This document shows, piece after piece, positions 11,901-23,808 of a stretch of DNA of 64,000 nucleotides; within the stretch, counting starts at the first letter, position 1, and every line of letters begins with the position of its first letter. The position numbers were made by a program, and so were the translations under genes. The stretch comes from Diadophis punctatus similis (Eukaryota; Chordata; Lepidosauria; Squamata; Dipsadidae): contig JALIGW010000003.1 of the NCBI GenBank assembly GCA_023053685.1, positions 47,953,996 to 48,017,995 on the forward strand. Reading direction: 5' to 3'. The notes beneath the pieces are model-generated. The model did no database searches. It was given only the letters and a program-made list of their open reading frames with translations, and was not told the DNA's origin.

Positions 11901-12984
11901 AATCAGATGCCTGACACCACGCACTGTGGATGAGCCAGAACATAGCCACTACACTATTACAATGCTTCACAGGACTTTGATCTCAGTTTTTCAGCTCCTC
12001 TCATCTAGTAAACCAACTTCAACTAAGACACCAATTCACTGCAAGAAGCAGTAGTCATTGGAACTGAAAATCAATATTAACATACTACTTACAGTAAAGT
12101 TGTTCTTTTCACACATCAGGCCCAACCAAACAATGATCAAGGCCTTGAAATCAAGAACAGAATGACTATTCGCTTTCTATCCATTTATTTCTGTGAATAC
12201 AAATGGAAAATTCAGGAGGGATATACCTCCTCCCCAAAATTTAGATTATAGGGAGCCTCTGTTCTTTGGGGCAGATCCAATAATGTTTTAAAAGGCACAC
12301 AGAGCAATGGCATACTAGCTGGACAATAGGGTCCTATTTCTTCTCCCTGGGCCTCAGTGCAATAAGAGCTTGCAGTCATCAAGCCATATGGAGAGTGAAG
12401 TCCAGAGTTATTGCTAAGGTCCTGGGATCAAAGCAGCCAAAGCTGCGGAGCAATGCCAAGAGAGGAATACAGCCAAGGCAGTAAGACTTGCCTAGTAGTA
12501 CCCCATCTGCACACAGAGCAGGAAAAGTTATCTCCAGGAGGAATTATTTCCCACCCCCAGCAAAAAAGGGACTACTTATATTCAAGTAGGAAAGGAATAG
12601 GAATGGCAGAACACCAATGGTAAATAAACAAAATTAATAAATGACAACACAAACTTAGGGAGAGCAAAGTAACAAAAATCCCCACCTAGATCACATCGTG
12701 TACATAGAATTAAGTGGATAAATGTGTCCCATCTGTCAGGGTTCTGCTTTGGTCCAGCTCTGAAGGGAGCCCAGCCCAGCCCAGGGCAGACATAGGCACT
12801 TTGGAGGCCTTGGGCTGGATTCAGTACCGACAGCCCAGGCAGCCTGTCTCCCTTGGGGAAAGATGAAAGCGAGGCAACGAGGGAAACAGAGCAGTTGGGA
12901 AGGTGGTTTGGAACTGCAAGATAACAGTCTGTAGGCACTTGATCTGGTTAAGAAGCCCAGATATGGGGCTAGTTGAACCCACCC
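8940..12984. other. Intergenic region and ELOVL1 3' UTR
   Basis: This is the space between the convergent CDC20 and ELOVL1 stop codons. No convincing coding frame is seen. The right part should be ELOVL1 3' UTR (- strand); possible poly(A) signals on that strand are TTTATT on the + strand at 12184-12189 and 11536-11541. One MITE (10117-10513) is inserted. The transcript end is undecided. Confidence 0.5.
10117..10513. mobile_element. MITE with CAGGTAGTCC ends, copy 2
   Basis: CAGGTAGTCCTTGACTTA at the left pairs with TAAGTCAAGGACTACCTG at the right. The interior has scattered complementary phrases (CTTATGACC, ACTTAATGACC). There is no coding frame and no clear target duplication. It is the best-preserved of three copies in the window. 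Confidence 0.8.
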
Positions 12985-15209
12985 CTAGTTAGCTTTGACT
13001 TTGCCATTAGCAACAGCACCATTCTCATGAAAGCCATTTTGCTGAGGTTGTGTCATGAACTTGGGCAGACGCTTGCCTTTGGTATATGATTGGTACCAGA
13101 AGTTGGAGAAGAGAATGAAGAAGATAACTCCATAAATCCAGATGAGGTGGATGAAGATTGGGAACTGATATTTGCAGTCAGGCATGAAGTAGTACTGGGA
13201 GATGTGGATGGAGACAAGCACAAACTGCAGCTAGAAACAGAAACAAGGCACAGATGAAATAAGTAAAAGTGGAGCTCCTCCTACTCACAGGCAATGATGG
13301 GTAATCCTTAGAAGAAAAGGGAAAGCTCAACATAGGCAACAAATATCAAATTAGGTTATCAAGTTTCTGTAATTAGCTATTCAAAAGAATCAGACGAAGT
13401 GACCAAAGATGGTTTGTACAACTGAATAAAAAATGCTGGCATAATTTGCCTGTCCTTTTCCCTTTGTTACTTACCAGTTGAATGGCAGTGATGTGCTTCT
13501 TCCACCAGAGGTACTTTTGGAAAGCAGGTCCTGCAGCTGAGAGCGCATAATAGAAGTACATCACAACATGTACCATACAGTTCACCAGAGCATGGAAGGA
13601 GCCCATTCCTCCTGTACAGTAACAGAGAAAAGGAGAAAGGCAAATGGTGAGAATGAATGACATAACTAGACCTTACAGTCTATCAGGGGTGTCAAACTCA
13701 ATTTCATTGAGGTTCACATCAGGATTGCGTTTGACCTCGGAGGGCCAGGTGGGGGTGGGTGGCCGTGGCCATGGGGGTGTGGCCATAGTGGGCGTGACCC
13801 GGGACCACACCTCCGCAGACATGGTTTTATAAACTTATAAAAATAGTGAGGCGTACATTTCTGTGATTTTTTAAAATACTTACTTGATCTACTTGATCAC
13901 CTTATGAGAGAGAGACCAGATCAAGAAACTGACTCCATAGGAAGACTAGAACTATATATTATTGACATAGGCTATAGTAGCAGAATCCTGCAAGCCTGAA
14001 AGGTAAAATATTTTACTTTTCCTCCCTTTTATAACCTTCTGAGTCAAGGACGGCCTCCTGGAGCACTCCAAAGGCCAAAAGTGTTTGTGGGGGGCACATG
14101 CACCTCTCCCGCACCCCATTTTTGCTAGCAGAGGCACCGTGGGTCAGTCCTTTGCTATTTCCAGACCAGCCCCGCGGGCCAGATGCGGCCCGCGGCCTGG
14201 AGTTTGACACCCCTAGTCTATATAAATATTAGAAAAACAAAGAAAATTCATTTGGGGCACCTGGGATCATGTTCAAAATGGTATGAGAGAAAAAATGTCA
14301 GTAATTTGTATTCAGCATACAGTCAAACATTTTTGCCTGTTTTTAGTGTTACATGTAAGTGTAACCTAGCTTAGGACATTTAAATATTTTATTTCTGAAA
14401 AGATAAAATTAAATATCCACCAAAATACATTCACAACACTTGAAACGGAGCCAACGGAGCATGCAAATTCTGAAAATTAAAAGAGTTGGTTAAATATATT
14501 GGACTGACTCATGGAGACCTGGTTTCTAGATATGCCATTGAGACAGCTAGAAAAAAACAGAATGAATATATAAATAAATAAAATCAATTTCCCATGGTGT
14601 TTGCTTATTTGTGGAACTCCCTGTCCTGAGATTACTCTTTTTTTTCTTTTTTGGGCAAATCTCAGAGATAGCATTCAAGCTACTTTAGTGAGAAAAGTTC
14701 ACTTGGTCATTTTTTAATTCTTCTTTTAACTGTTAAATGTATTTTGTAATATCACTAAGTATAAGGTTCTATTTGTTTTAGATCTTCAGACCATTTTTTC
14801 ATATTTTTTAATATTCTGGATTCGATATTGCATTGTTACATATTTATTAATAGTAGACTAGTTTGGAAGAACATTTATTGTTTATTTATTTATGAGAATC
14901 TTATCCTGCCCTTCAGTTCAAAGGTTAGGTATTAGGATATTGCTGGAACAACCCTGTGAAGCAAATTGGGCTAAGAGATAGTGACTGGCCTAAAGTGAAC
15001 TTTCATGGCTAAAGATAGGTTTAACCCTAGGACTCTATTAAGCACTACACCACACTGACTTTATTTTAGTCTAGAAAAGCAACATAAAATATCTTAAATA
15101 AAAATGCTAAAATCTTTGATGATGTAAGATTGTTTGACTTTTCTATAACCATTTACCATATGCCTAACTATTATACTGATATTTGTAGAAAAATCTAGTA
15201 TTCTGTGAT

Positions 15210-15240
<31 letters not shown>

Positions 15241-18200
15241 GTGTGTGTATATATATATATATATAGACTTTTTATAAAAAATACATTCATTATACATATA
15301 TACACACAAACACAGATACATACATGCACACTAATACACACACAGATCTTTCACCTGGAAACATAGTAATTAAACACTGGAAATAGCAATAGCAGTATTA
15401 CTTAGACTTATATACCACCTCACAGTGGTTTACAGCCCTCTCTAAGTGGTTTACAGAGTCAGCATATTGCCCTAACAATCTGGGTCCCCATTTTACCGAC
15501 CTCGGAAGGATGGAAGGATGAGTCAACCTCTTCAAATACATGCAATAGCTAGGACTTTAATGATGACAGGAAAATAAAAGAGGAAATACTTTATTTTAAA
15601 ATTTACATATATCAAACAGAAAGGTTTGAAAAGTTCCAGGACTTTTACTATCCAAACATGACTTTAATAAAGCAGATGAGGGCAGATAGTTGAAAGTCAA
15701 AGACTGCCTTGTTGTTCCTATAATATCCTGGATAGATAAACTATATGTTCAAGTACATATACCTATAATGAGAAGACACATATACTGCATATATTCATAA
15801 GATACCGTATTATAGAGACATATCTGAAAATAATTATGGATACAATTTTTTCAAATGTTGGAATCAAGTTCTTGAGTAAAACTCCCTTTAAAATCTCACC
15901 TGGACCAAATTTCACACCCCACCACCAGCTCCAGGGTAACACTGAATGGTGGAAAACATGCAGAAAGGTCACTTGTTCATTCTTTTTCCTTAGGATAAAG
16001 ATCACCTGGAAATAACAATGCACTGTGAGATGTAGGTTTCAGGTTTTGGCTAGTAGCATATTTATATGTCTATCTATACCTGATCCATCTATACCAAATC
16101 TAAATTAGAGAAAAAAGACCACAATGCAGTCCTCAAAATATGGCCATCAAATTACTGCTAGACAATCTTTTAAATATAACTCTATTTATCAGAAAGCATA
16201 TAACCTGACTCACCCAGAACATCCTGCTGCATAAATGCAGCAAAGTATACAAAGATTGACCACTATAATTTTATAAGAATATAAATGCTGGAAGAATAAG
16301 TAGACTTGAGTGGCCACAATCTAAAGATACTGAGTGAAAAGCACCTATGCTTTAACTAGAAAAATAGGATCAATCATCAGAAGTTCAGAGTCACTTACTG
16401 TATCCATCAGCTCAATGATTTTAGAGAAAATGAAGATCCATGCCACACGGACCATCTAGAGACAAGGTAAAAGTTAAACATCCTAGCCATCACAAAATTA
16501 AAATCCCATCTTTCCCTCTACTTTTCTCTCCCTTTATAGTCTCCCTTCTCAATTCTCTTCTTAGAACACCTTCACCAAAGGCTAAGGTGACCAGACGTCC
16601 CGCTTTTGGCGGGACAGACACGCTTTTCAAGCGTGTGTCCCGCGTCCCGCATTCTTTTCAAAAAGTCCCGCTTTTTTGAAAAGAATGCCGAAACAGCGGG
16701 ACGTCTGGTCACCTTATGCTAAAGGCCACCCCACTGCCAAAGAGCTTGGACAACAGAGCCAGCAACCAGCCAATCCCTGAAGAAGGCTGAGTACTTTTTA
16801 ACAACCAGTGGCCAATGGCCGAACGCTCCCTTCACATTAGGGCGTGACCCATGAGAGTTAAGCTTGGAGGCAATCAATGATATAACGGTAGAGGGCGGGA
16901 CTAAGCTAAACATTGGAGGAGTGGAGAGGGGGGGGGCTCCCTTCACTTTAGGGCGTGACCCATGAGAGTTAAGCTTAGGTCGGGGAAGCAAAAGAGAGGT
17001 ACCGGAAGCAAGTCGGGCGGAATTTCAGCGAGGCGGCTGCCTGCTGGGGAGAGGGGGAAGGGGGGCTGCTCCTCCTCTCCTTCCCCCGCCCCATCCCTAG
17101 CCCCGCCCTCGGAGGCGCCGCTGCTGTTGGGATGCGGGTGGAGGGGTGAGGGACGAGGAGCCGTCGCCGCTGCCGTCGCCGGTTTGAGCTCCGGCGGCGG
17201 TGCAAACAGCCCTTCCTCGTCCCCCTCCCCTTCCTTCCCCCCGTCGCCTCGCTGCCGCCGTTGCCCTGGGGCCGGGCGGGCGACCGGGAGACCGCGGCGC
17301 TTGGATGTCTGGAGCAGGTAAGCTGCCGGCTGCCTCCTTTCCCCGTCTCCCGCCTCCCGTTCGTTGCTTGCCAGCCCGGCCGAAGGGGAGGCGGGAGGCG
17401 AGGAAAGGCCTCCCGAAGGGGAGGTGGGCTCCCGAAAGGCTACCGGCTCCCGAAGGGGAGGCGGGAGGCCTTTCCTCGCCTCCCGCCTCCCCTTCGGGAG
17501 CCGGCAGCCCTTCGGGAGCTCACCTCCCCTTCGGGAGGCCTTTCCTCGCCTCCCGCCTCCCCTTCGGCCAGGCTGGCAAGCAACGAACGGGAGGCGGGAG
17601 ACGGGGAAAGGAGGCAGCCGGCAGCTTACCTGTCGCGAGCTCCAGGCATCCAAGCGCCCTCCCTCCTCCCCCGCCCCACCTGGACGCCGACATTTGCTGT
17701 GTTTTGCCCTCTGCGCATGCGCAGCGTTCTGCGCATGCGCAGAGGGCAAAACAATTTTTTTTAAGCGGGACGGGGGGCGGGCGGGCCCGCCCCCCCGTCC
17801 CGCTTAAAAAAAAAAATCTGGTCACTTTACCAAAGGCTGTATTAAAAACTAAAGAAAAGAAACACAACATACAGTATAAGAGAAACATAAGAGTACAGGG
17901 AGAATGAAGGGAGGACAAGACAGGAAAATGAAAAACAAGCTTACCCGAAGAGCCTTAGGATCCTGGGATGTATCAATAGGGTCACATCTCCATGTATAAC
18001 CATTTAGCCAGCCTGACATTAAAAACTACCAAAAAAAAAAAGCTATTAGAAATCATCATTCCCAGACCTCTTCTTCATTAAAACTACATTCCAATAACAT
18101 CACAGTTCATAACAGCTTTCTTTTCTAGGTCTCATATGCTGAGCAGGGTCAGACCAAACATTACAAAATTTTCAAATAAATATCAATGCACTTAACTAAT

Positions 18201-21200
18201 ATGCACGTCTTTTTACTTGAGAAATTTTACTTCAAATATTTTTAGTGAAGCAATGTTTTAACATATTATACTGCTACAATGCAAGCATTACACTTATTTT
18301 GCATTAACACCAAAGTAGGTTTTTAAGATATAATTGTCATGTACTATATTTATCTCACTGAATAACACTAAGTGATATAATTTTGAAAAAAGAAAATGAA
18401 ACATCAGTAATAACATTGTATTCTTCCATATCGATAAATCCCATATGTAATTCTACTTGGGAAAAATGTGCATTCACAATGAAACATAAAAGGATTCAGA
18501 GAAGTCATTCAGCATAACAGCTGGTAAAAATACATGACCTTGTAGGGTAGTGGCCTATTAGTAAAAATTCTGCTCTCTAACTTATAAAAGGAGCTTGCAA
18601 GATTGCCTATTAATAATCATTTACTTTTACAATGTCATTTGTACCATTCCTAATACAAAAATTCAAAATGCATGGAAATAAGCCCTCTGTATTGCATCAA
18701 ATTTTAATATTTACTATCTCAAATATAAAACAAACGCTCTCATTTTGAGAAAACCATTTTTAATAAGTTTGAAGAACCTGAAATGTTATGTTGCACATCT
18801 TCTACCTAATCTTCACTGATTTGTATGTCTTAGGGTAACTTTTACGTATTACAGAAAAGCAGTGAGGGCAAGTATAAATATTTCTATTTCTCTTTGCTTA
18901 TAGGTCCTAGATGTGAAAATGTTGCATCTGTCTTTCATAGAGAAGTTGTGTCTAAGTAAGAAAGAATAAATGTTTTTCCAACTTATTGCTAAAGCAGGTA
19001 ATTCGAACATGCAATAGTGAGCTAGTGTGCTTTTTAGTCAGAAATTGTGTTTTTTTAATATAATTATTATAGACAATTTAAATGTATGCTATATATTTCA
19101 AAACAAAAATAGGGGGCAGCATTTTCGCAAAACTTTTAGAATGATAAAAGTTTCATATCTCTTTTTTGAACTCATACTGTTTTAGATACGCAAAAGTAGA
19201 AAGAGACCTTGAAACTGATGTTAGGAGTCAGTGTAAGCAACAATAGTATATCTAAGAGCTACAAATAAAATTTAATACAGCAACTTACCTCATAAACAAT
19301 GTAAAGTGATAGTGCCATCAAAAAAGAATTATAAAGTATCATGAACTTCTTAAGGTTCAGAGGTTTCCTGTTGGCCATGAGCCGTGGCCCCAGTGATAAT
19401 ACAAAATAGGCATAACCCAGTAAGATACCCGTCATAGGCCAAGGAGAATCCATAAGTGGATATGAAGCAATCCGGGGGTCTGTGGAAAAAAAATAATAAG
19501 GATCCTGCAACACATTAAATCTTTTGTTATCAGTAGCCAATGCACCTGGAGAAGATGTTTTTTAGGGATAGTGGTATTTAAAGAGTTGTGAATCCTTTTG
19601 AAATTTGAACATTTCTGCATAAATATGACCTAAAACATGATTGCTTATCCACATAAGTACTAAAACTAGATAAGAGAAAACCAAATTAAACAAATAAGTC
19701 AAAAACATTATATTTGTTCATTGATTTATTGAGGAAAATGATCCAAAGCTACATATTTGTATGTGGCAAAAGTATGTGAACTTTTGAAGGATTCATTTCA
19801 GGGGGAAATTAGAGTCAGGCATTTCAGTCAATGGGACAATAATCAGGTGTAAGGGTAGGGATTCTTGCCTATTGAAAGAACAGAATTCTGGATATTCACT
19901 ATCAAAGCCTGATCTTCACAACACAGGAATATGGAAATGTGTTATGGATCAAACAAAGGAGGTATCTGAGGACCTCAAAAAAATAGTTGTTGATGCTCAC
20001 CAGGCTAGAAGAGATTACCAAACTTTCCAAAGAGTTTGGACTCCACCAGTCCATTGTCAGACAATATGTACATTGTCATTGTACAAGTGGAAGTAGTTTA
20101 TTACCACTGTTACCCTCCCTAGGAATGTTCAACTAGCCAAGTTCACACTAAAAGCAAAGTGTCTAATACACCAACAGATCTCAAAGAACCCAAGAGTAAT
20201 GTCTAAGGAACTAAATGTCAGCATTCGTAAAACCAGAAAACTCCGGACAGCCACTACAGTAGACAGTACCAAAGACATTGCTTTGATGCAACTAGTAGTA
20301 GTATAATTTCTTGCTATGCTGTTTTTGCCAAGGGAAGGCCAAACTTGTATTCTCATCTGGACAACTAGCTAAAGCTCTTGTGCCAGTGCTGGTTCAAGGG
20401 TGTAGGAGGCCCCCTCATACTGACTGATAATGCCAGCTCCAGCCATTAGAAGGATTTGCTTTTTTAGAATGATTCAGAAGAAGGGACAGTGTTGATTCCC
20501 TCTACACTTTGGTACCCAGGACAAGTACCTATCAGCCTTAGCCTAAAGGTGGCCCTGTCTTGTGCTGTGCTACTCAGCTGTCACCTCCTTTTTTGTCTGC
20601 TAATTGGGCAGGTTGCATTGTTCCATTATTTTGTTCATGGATATTTCAAGAAGAGACATTGCCCACAGAATGGGCCAGGACCATATCTAGTATGAAAATT
20701 GTTTTAAAAAACCAACACAATTGTCCTATGTCATTTCATGGCTTCCATTTTTCTACACCAGTGGTTCCCAACCTGTGGTACGTGTACCACTAGTGGTACG
20801 CGAGGGCCTTCCAGGTGGTACGCGAACACTTTCGGGGTCATGAACGATTTTTAGTTAGTTATTTTTTACTTCACAAAAATGTTTACTGCCTAACACAAGA
20901 TAATCTGGCAACGATTTGCAACTGTTGCCACATGCCACCCACCTGGTCCCAGCGGCCCAAGAATCCAGTTGCTGGATGCGTGGGGCCAAAAAAGCAACGG
21001 TACAATTATGGAAATAAAGTGATATCTGATCGAATTTAGTTTCTCTGGAACCAGGTGGTACGCGGCGACTGTACAGGACCTCCAAGTGGTACTCGATCAC
21101 AAAAAGGTTGGGAACCACTGTTCTACACATAATACATATACTTTGGCCAAAAAGTTGTTTTCATTTCCACAGAGGAATGGTGTGCATCGCGGGGTGGCAA

Positions 21201-22068
21201 AGAGGTAACCATTACTCTCCAAAAAGAGTGTTGCTGCTCATCTATAGTTTGCGAAACTATATAGATAATCCAAAAGGCTATTGGAGGAATGTTCTATGGA
21301 GAAATGAGACTAAAATAGAACTTTTGGGCTTGAATAAAAAGTTAAGTTTTGCAAAGGACAAATGCTGCATTCTACCCTAAGAACCTTATCCCATAGTGTG
21401 AAAAATGGTGCTGATAATACCACAGTTTGGGCTTGCTTTGCTGACTCTGGACTCTGGCTTGCCATTATTGATGGAAATTTGAATTCTGAATTGTACTGGC
21501 AAATTCTACAGGAAAATGTCAGGGTATATGTGTGTGGACTGAAGCTCAAGAGGAAGTGGTCATGCAGCAAGACAACAACCCAAAAACCCAATCATACAAC
21601 CAAAAAATGATTACAGCAGAAGAAAGTTAATGTTTTGGAATGGTCACGTCAAAGTCTTGAACATAAGCCTGTAAAAATATTGTGAAAGACCTAAAGTGAG
21701 CAGTTCATGCAAGGGAGCCCACTAAAATCCCTGAGTTGAAGCTGTTCTGTAAGGAGGAATGGGATAAATTCCTCCAAGGCAATATACAGAACTGATCAAC
21801 AGTTATTGGAAACATTTACTTGTAGTTATTGCTGCTCAAGGGGAACACTCCAATTATTGAAATACTGAAAGCAAAACCTTTGGAACACACAAATATGTAG
21901 CTTTGGATCATCTTCCTCAGTAAATTCAATTATCAGCCTAAACTTGTTTCCTTTTAGGGGGAGGAAAAGGAATAAAAATAAAACAAAAAACAGTTTCAGT
22001 CATTCCGCTAAGATCTGCTCACCTGCTCCCTTCATGAAGTCTCGATACCTGTTCACCAACACATCCAT
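12985..22068 (-). CDS. ELOVL1: ELOVL1, very-long-chain fatty acid elongase 1, seven coding exons
   Basis: Exons in transcript order: 22090-22023 (ATG 22068-22066, strong ACCATGG context), 19479-19289, 18025-17945, 16455-16399, 16005-15900, 13611-13475, 13230-12985 (TAG 12987-12985). All introns are GT-AG and phases agree, giving 287 aa against 279 in human. The enzyme condenses malonyl-CoA with saturated and monounsaturated C20-C26 acyl-CoA in the ER membrane. Seen: ADPRI/YPLM near residue 15-25, [15 protein letters not shown], several hydrophobic spans, catalytic HVFHH (141-145) followed by [16 protein letters not shown]-like HITAIQL at 200-206, and a C-terminal KVKAN that fits a dilysine-type ER retrieval signal. 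KVKAN and the exon pattern separate it from ELOVL4/7. Introns hold a Tc1 relic, hAT elements, SINEs and a palindromic TIR element. Confidence 0.96.
13684..14212. mobile_element. hAT non-autonomous element
   Basis: CAGGGGTGTCAAACTC at the left pairs with GAGTTTGACACCCCT at the right, and AGTCTAT flanks both sides. The centre carries GC-rich text ending CCAGATGCGGCCCGCGGCC. The same end sequence appears at 299-645, 31700-31827 and 55391-55527. It lies in an ELOVL1 intron. Confidence 0.85.
14876..15062 (-). mobile_element. tRNA-derived SINE, - strand
   Basis: It opens with a TTTATTTATTT tail on the + strand. It then holds CCTGTGAAGC, AGTGACTGGCCTAAAG and CACTACACCACACTGACTT. It aligns phrase by phrase with the copy at 26388-26641. 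The phrase order fits a squamate tRNA-SINE in reverse. Confidence 0.65.
15209..15265. repeat. (TG)n/(TATG)n/(TA)n microsatellite
   Basis: A TG run, then TATG units, then TA units within an ELOVL1 intron. The coding-like frame on the - strand is an artefact of this repeat. Confidence 0.9.
15398..15530 (-). mobile_element. Sauria-type SINE tail, - strand, truncated
   Basis: TATACCACCTCACAG, TCTCTAAGTGGTTTACAG and TTTTACCGACCTCGGAAGGA are the reverse complement of the body and tail of the SINE at 1718-1952. The tRNA-like head is missing. Confidence 0.8.
17297..17657. repeat. ~360-bp near-perfect GC-rich palindrome with a first-exon-like motif in each arm
   Basis: The left arm holds GCGCTTGG, ATG (17305-17307), then TCTGGAGCAG and donor GTAAGC at 17318. 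The right arm, read on the - strand, holds GCGCTTGG, ATG (17649-17647), then CCTGGAGCTCGCGACAG and donor GTAAGC at 17629. Both go on as GCTGCCGGCTGCCTCC. The arms are rich in CCCGAAGGGGAGGCGGGAGG units. The right arm differs by a short insertion (CTCGCGA). Long open frames on both strands here are artefacts of the palindrome and base composition. Confidence 0.8.
17702..17812. repeat. Two adjacent perfect hairpins
   Basis: TTTTGCCCTCTGCGCATGCG around 17702-17752 pairs with its own reverse complement. A second hairpin at 17753-17812 has arms TTTAAGCGGGACGGGGG and CCCCCGTCCCGCTTAAA around a GGGCCC centre. The first contains two TGCGCATGCGCA motifs, the NRF1 consensus. Confidence 0.85.
19722..21928 (+). 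pseudogene. Tc1-like transposon with broken transposase
   Basis: Inverted ends: TTATTGAGGAAAATGATCCAAAG at the left has its partner CTTTGGATCATCTTCCTCAG at the right. Between them are decayed transposase pieces on the + strand. These are a [11 protein letters not shown] region near 19970 and, at about 21240-21340, [17 protein letters not shown], which matches the W..VLWSDETK signature around the second catalytic Asp of Tc1 transposases. Several frameshifts and stops break it, and a hAT element (20759-21120) splits it. It lies in the ELOVL1 intron between 19479 and 22023. Edges are approximate. Confidence 0.75.
20759..21120. mobile_element. hAT non-autonomous element nested in the Tc1 relic
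   Basis: Ends CAGTGGTTCCCAACC and GGTTGGGAACCACTG are perfect inverted repeats. TTCTACAC stands at 20751-20758 and 21121-21128, a perfect 8-bp target duplication as hAT transposases make. The interior repeats the phrase GGTGGTACGCG near both ends. No transposase frame. Confidence 0.92.
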
Positions 22069-22371
22069 GGTAACAGTATTAGTCGCTGTTCTGCATAAGA
22101 AGTGAAAGTGTTAGTCAGTGCACTAGAACTGGACAACCTGCAAATCATGCTTTTATTTGGATGCAAATAATGAATAGTTCTGTATTATTACCCAATTCTC
22201 AACAAAGCATAATTATTTTTGGGATGAAATAAATGATTTAATTCTTGTTTTTGCTGAACACATCTAGGATTTTTTTCCTATGAATGATTTTGACAGTACT
22301 GATAGCAAGTATCGACAGGTTAAAAAAAAGTACAAGTGAAACAAAGCTATTCAGATACATTCAGTCTGGAG

Positions 22372-22445
22372 CAGGCATGCCCAACTCATAGCCTGTGGGC
22401 CACATGAGGTCCTGGACAGCTAGTAATGTGGCCCAAGACAATATC
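22372..22445. mobile_element. hAT fragment, one end only
   Basis: GCAGGCATGCCCAACTC and GCCTGTGGGCCACATGAGG match the end of the complete element at 23636-23808. No partner end was found. Confidence 0.5.
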
Positions 22446-23635
22446 TTCACCCAGGGAAGCGAAAAGGTTGGAAAGCAGCTCTAAAGTCTCATTTAACCTT
22501 CAGGAGAAACAATCAGTGCCCGCATGTGTTATACAAGTCAGATGACCTTCTCAAGAAGGAACAGTAGGCTTAGAGTGGGTTTTATCTATACTGCAATTGA
22601 TGCATTTGAAATTGCAGCCCAAATTATTATTTGTGGATTAGGGTTACATCTCTCAGACAAAACTGACTGCATACAGAAAATATTTTCTAGCTGAGTAAGA
22701 AAAGACAACCAAAAACAATTTAGGCACCTTGGCTCCTTCAATGAAAAAAAAAATGAAGTACCAAATATTTCCAAACTAAACACCTTTTTTAAGAGGAGTG
22801 CAAACCCATCTAGAAAATCAGTTTATTCATAATATACAGGTAGAGGTCAAATAATACCTAACCTGGTTCAAATGAACAGAAAATAATACATGCTATATAA
22901 ATGGAACTATATGTTAGCTTAGACGTTGCAGGAGTAAGTCCAAAATAAAAAATGCTACTTTTACTTTCTGAAATTAATTTTGTTGATCAACCAAACAGGT
23001 TTATCAGAGCAACTAAGGCTTTTAGGACAGCATGTTAATAACTACTCTAACATTACTAAAATATATATATTTAAGTAGCCAACCTTAGAAACAGGATATG
23101 CAGAATAAGAAAAATCATGTCATTTTCTAAAATATTATTTTTGGTATAGTGACTCAACCTAGAAAGATGCTAAGAAAGACTAACATATCCAACCAGAATA
23201 CAGATAATTCAAAATAAGCTGTTACTGATGGGAAAGGGACCGACAGTATCGGTATACATCATGCAACAAGAACAAACAAGGGAATTTAGAAGAGCCTCAC
23301 TTTAAGAGGATCCAGCCTTTTTTTTTTTTAGAATTTATAAGGGAATGAACAGTGAAAGATCAAGAGAATCTTAGGACTAAGAAAAAAATTGGGAAAGCAT
23401 ACCAGGAGTCTGGTGGTGTCAAGTTGCCAATTGTTCTTGGCTTCTCTGGGTTTCGGAAATTTGTCAGGCAAGACCAGGAAGAACAGAACAACCCTAAAAG
23501 TACAACAGAGACAGAAGATTAAGATAAAAGTCCACATCAAATATAGGTAGCTCTTTCCTGTCTATCATTATAGTGTACATAAGACAGTGAAGGTAAGATA
23601 GAAGTACAAATAAAGCTGCTTCAAAATATCTAAAG

Positions 23636-23808
23636 CAGGCATGTCCAATCTTTTGGCTTGCCTGGGCCACATTGAAGAATTGTCTTAGCCACATATGAAA
23701 TATATAATATAGCTAATAAATATAAATGCACCTAATAATGTTGTGGGATTGCATTACGAGCTGTCCAGGGCCACATGTGGCCCACAGGCTGTGGGTTAGA
23801 CATGCCTG
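23636..23808. mobile_element. Short hAT element (CAGGCATGTCC ends)
   Basis: CAGGCATGTCC at the left pairs with GGACATGCCTG-like text at the right (GACATGCCTG on the + strand). ATCTAAAG before and CTCTAAAG after form a 7-of-8 target duplication. The interior has GGGCCACATGTGGCCCACAGG. It is 173 bp with no coding capacity. Confidence 0.8.

Larger units (their letters stand above)
16584..17828. mobile_element. TIR element with internal GC palindrome, possible captured gene 5' end
   Basis: The left end AAGGTGACCAGA pairs with the right end TCTGGTCACTTT. Flanking copies of ACCAAAGGCT at 16574-16583 and 17829-17838 form a perfect 10-bp duplication. A complete sub-unit with ends AAGGTGACCAGACGTCCCGC and its reverse complement fills 16584-16717. 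The middle has a 43-base direct duplication (16825-16867 and 16936-16978, core GGCGTGACCCATGAGAG). A CpG-rich, 5'UTR-like stretch (16980-17300) and a large palindrome (17297-17657) follow. No transposase is encoded. A duplication of 9-11 bp would suit a Mutator-like (MULE) element better than hAT (8 bp). It sits in the ELOVL1 intron between 16455 and 17945. Confidence 0.75.

Noticed and set aside
12582..12938. 118-codon frame on the - strand beyond the ELOVL1 stop
   Set aside because: No recognisable domain; lies where the ELOVL1 3' UTR is expected.
16943..17918. Long overlapping open frames (up to 268 codons) on both strands
   Set aside because: They lie in the GC-rich palindrome and CpG stretch, mirror each other on opposite strands, are Pro/Arg/Ser/Gly-rich and match no family.
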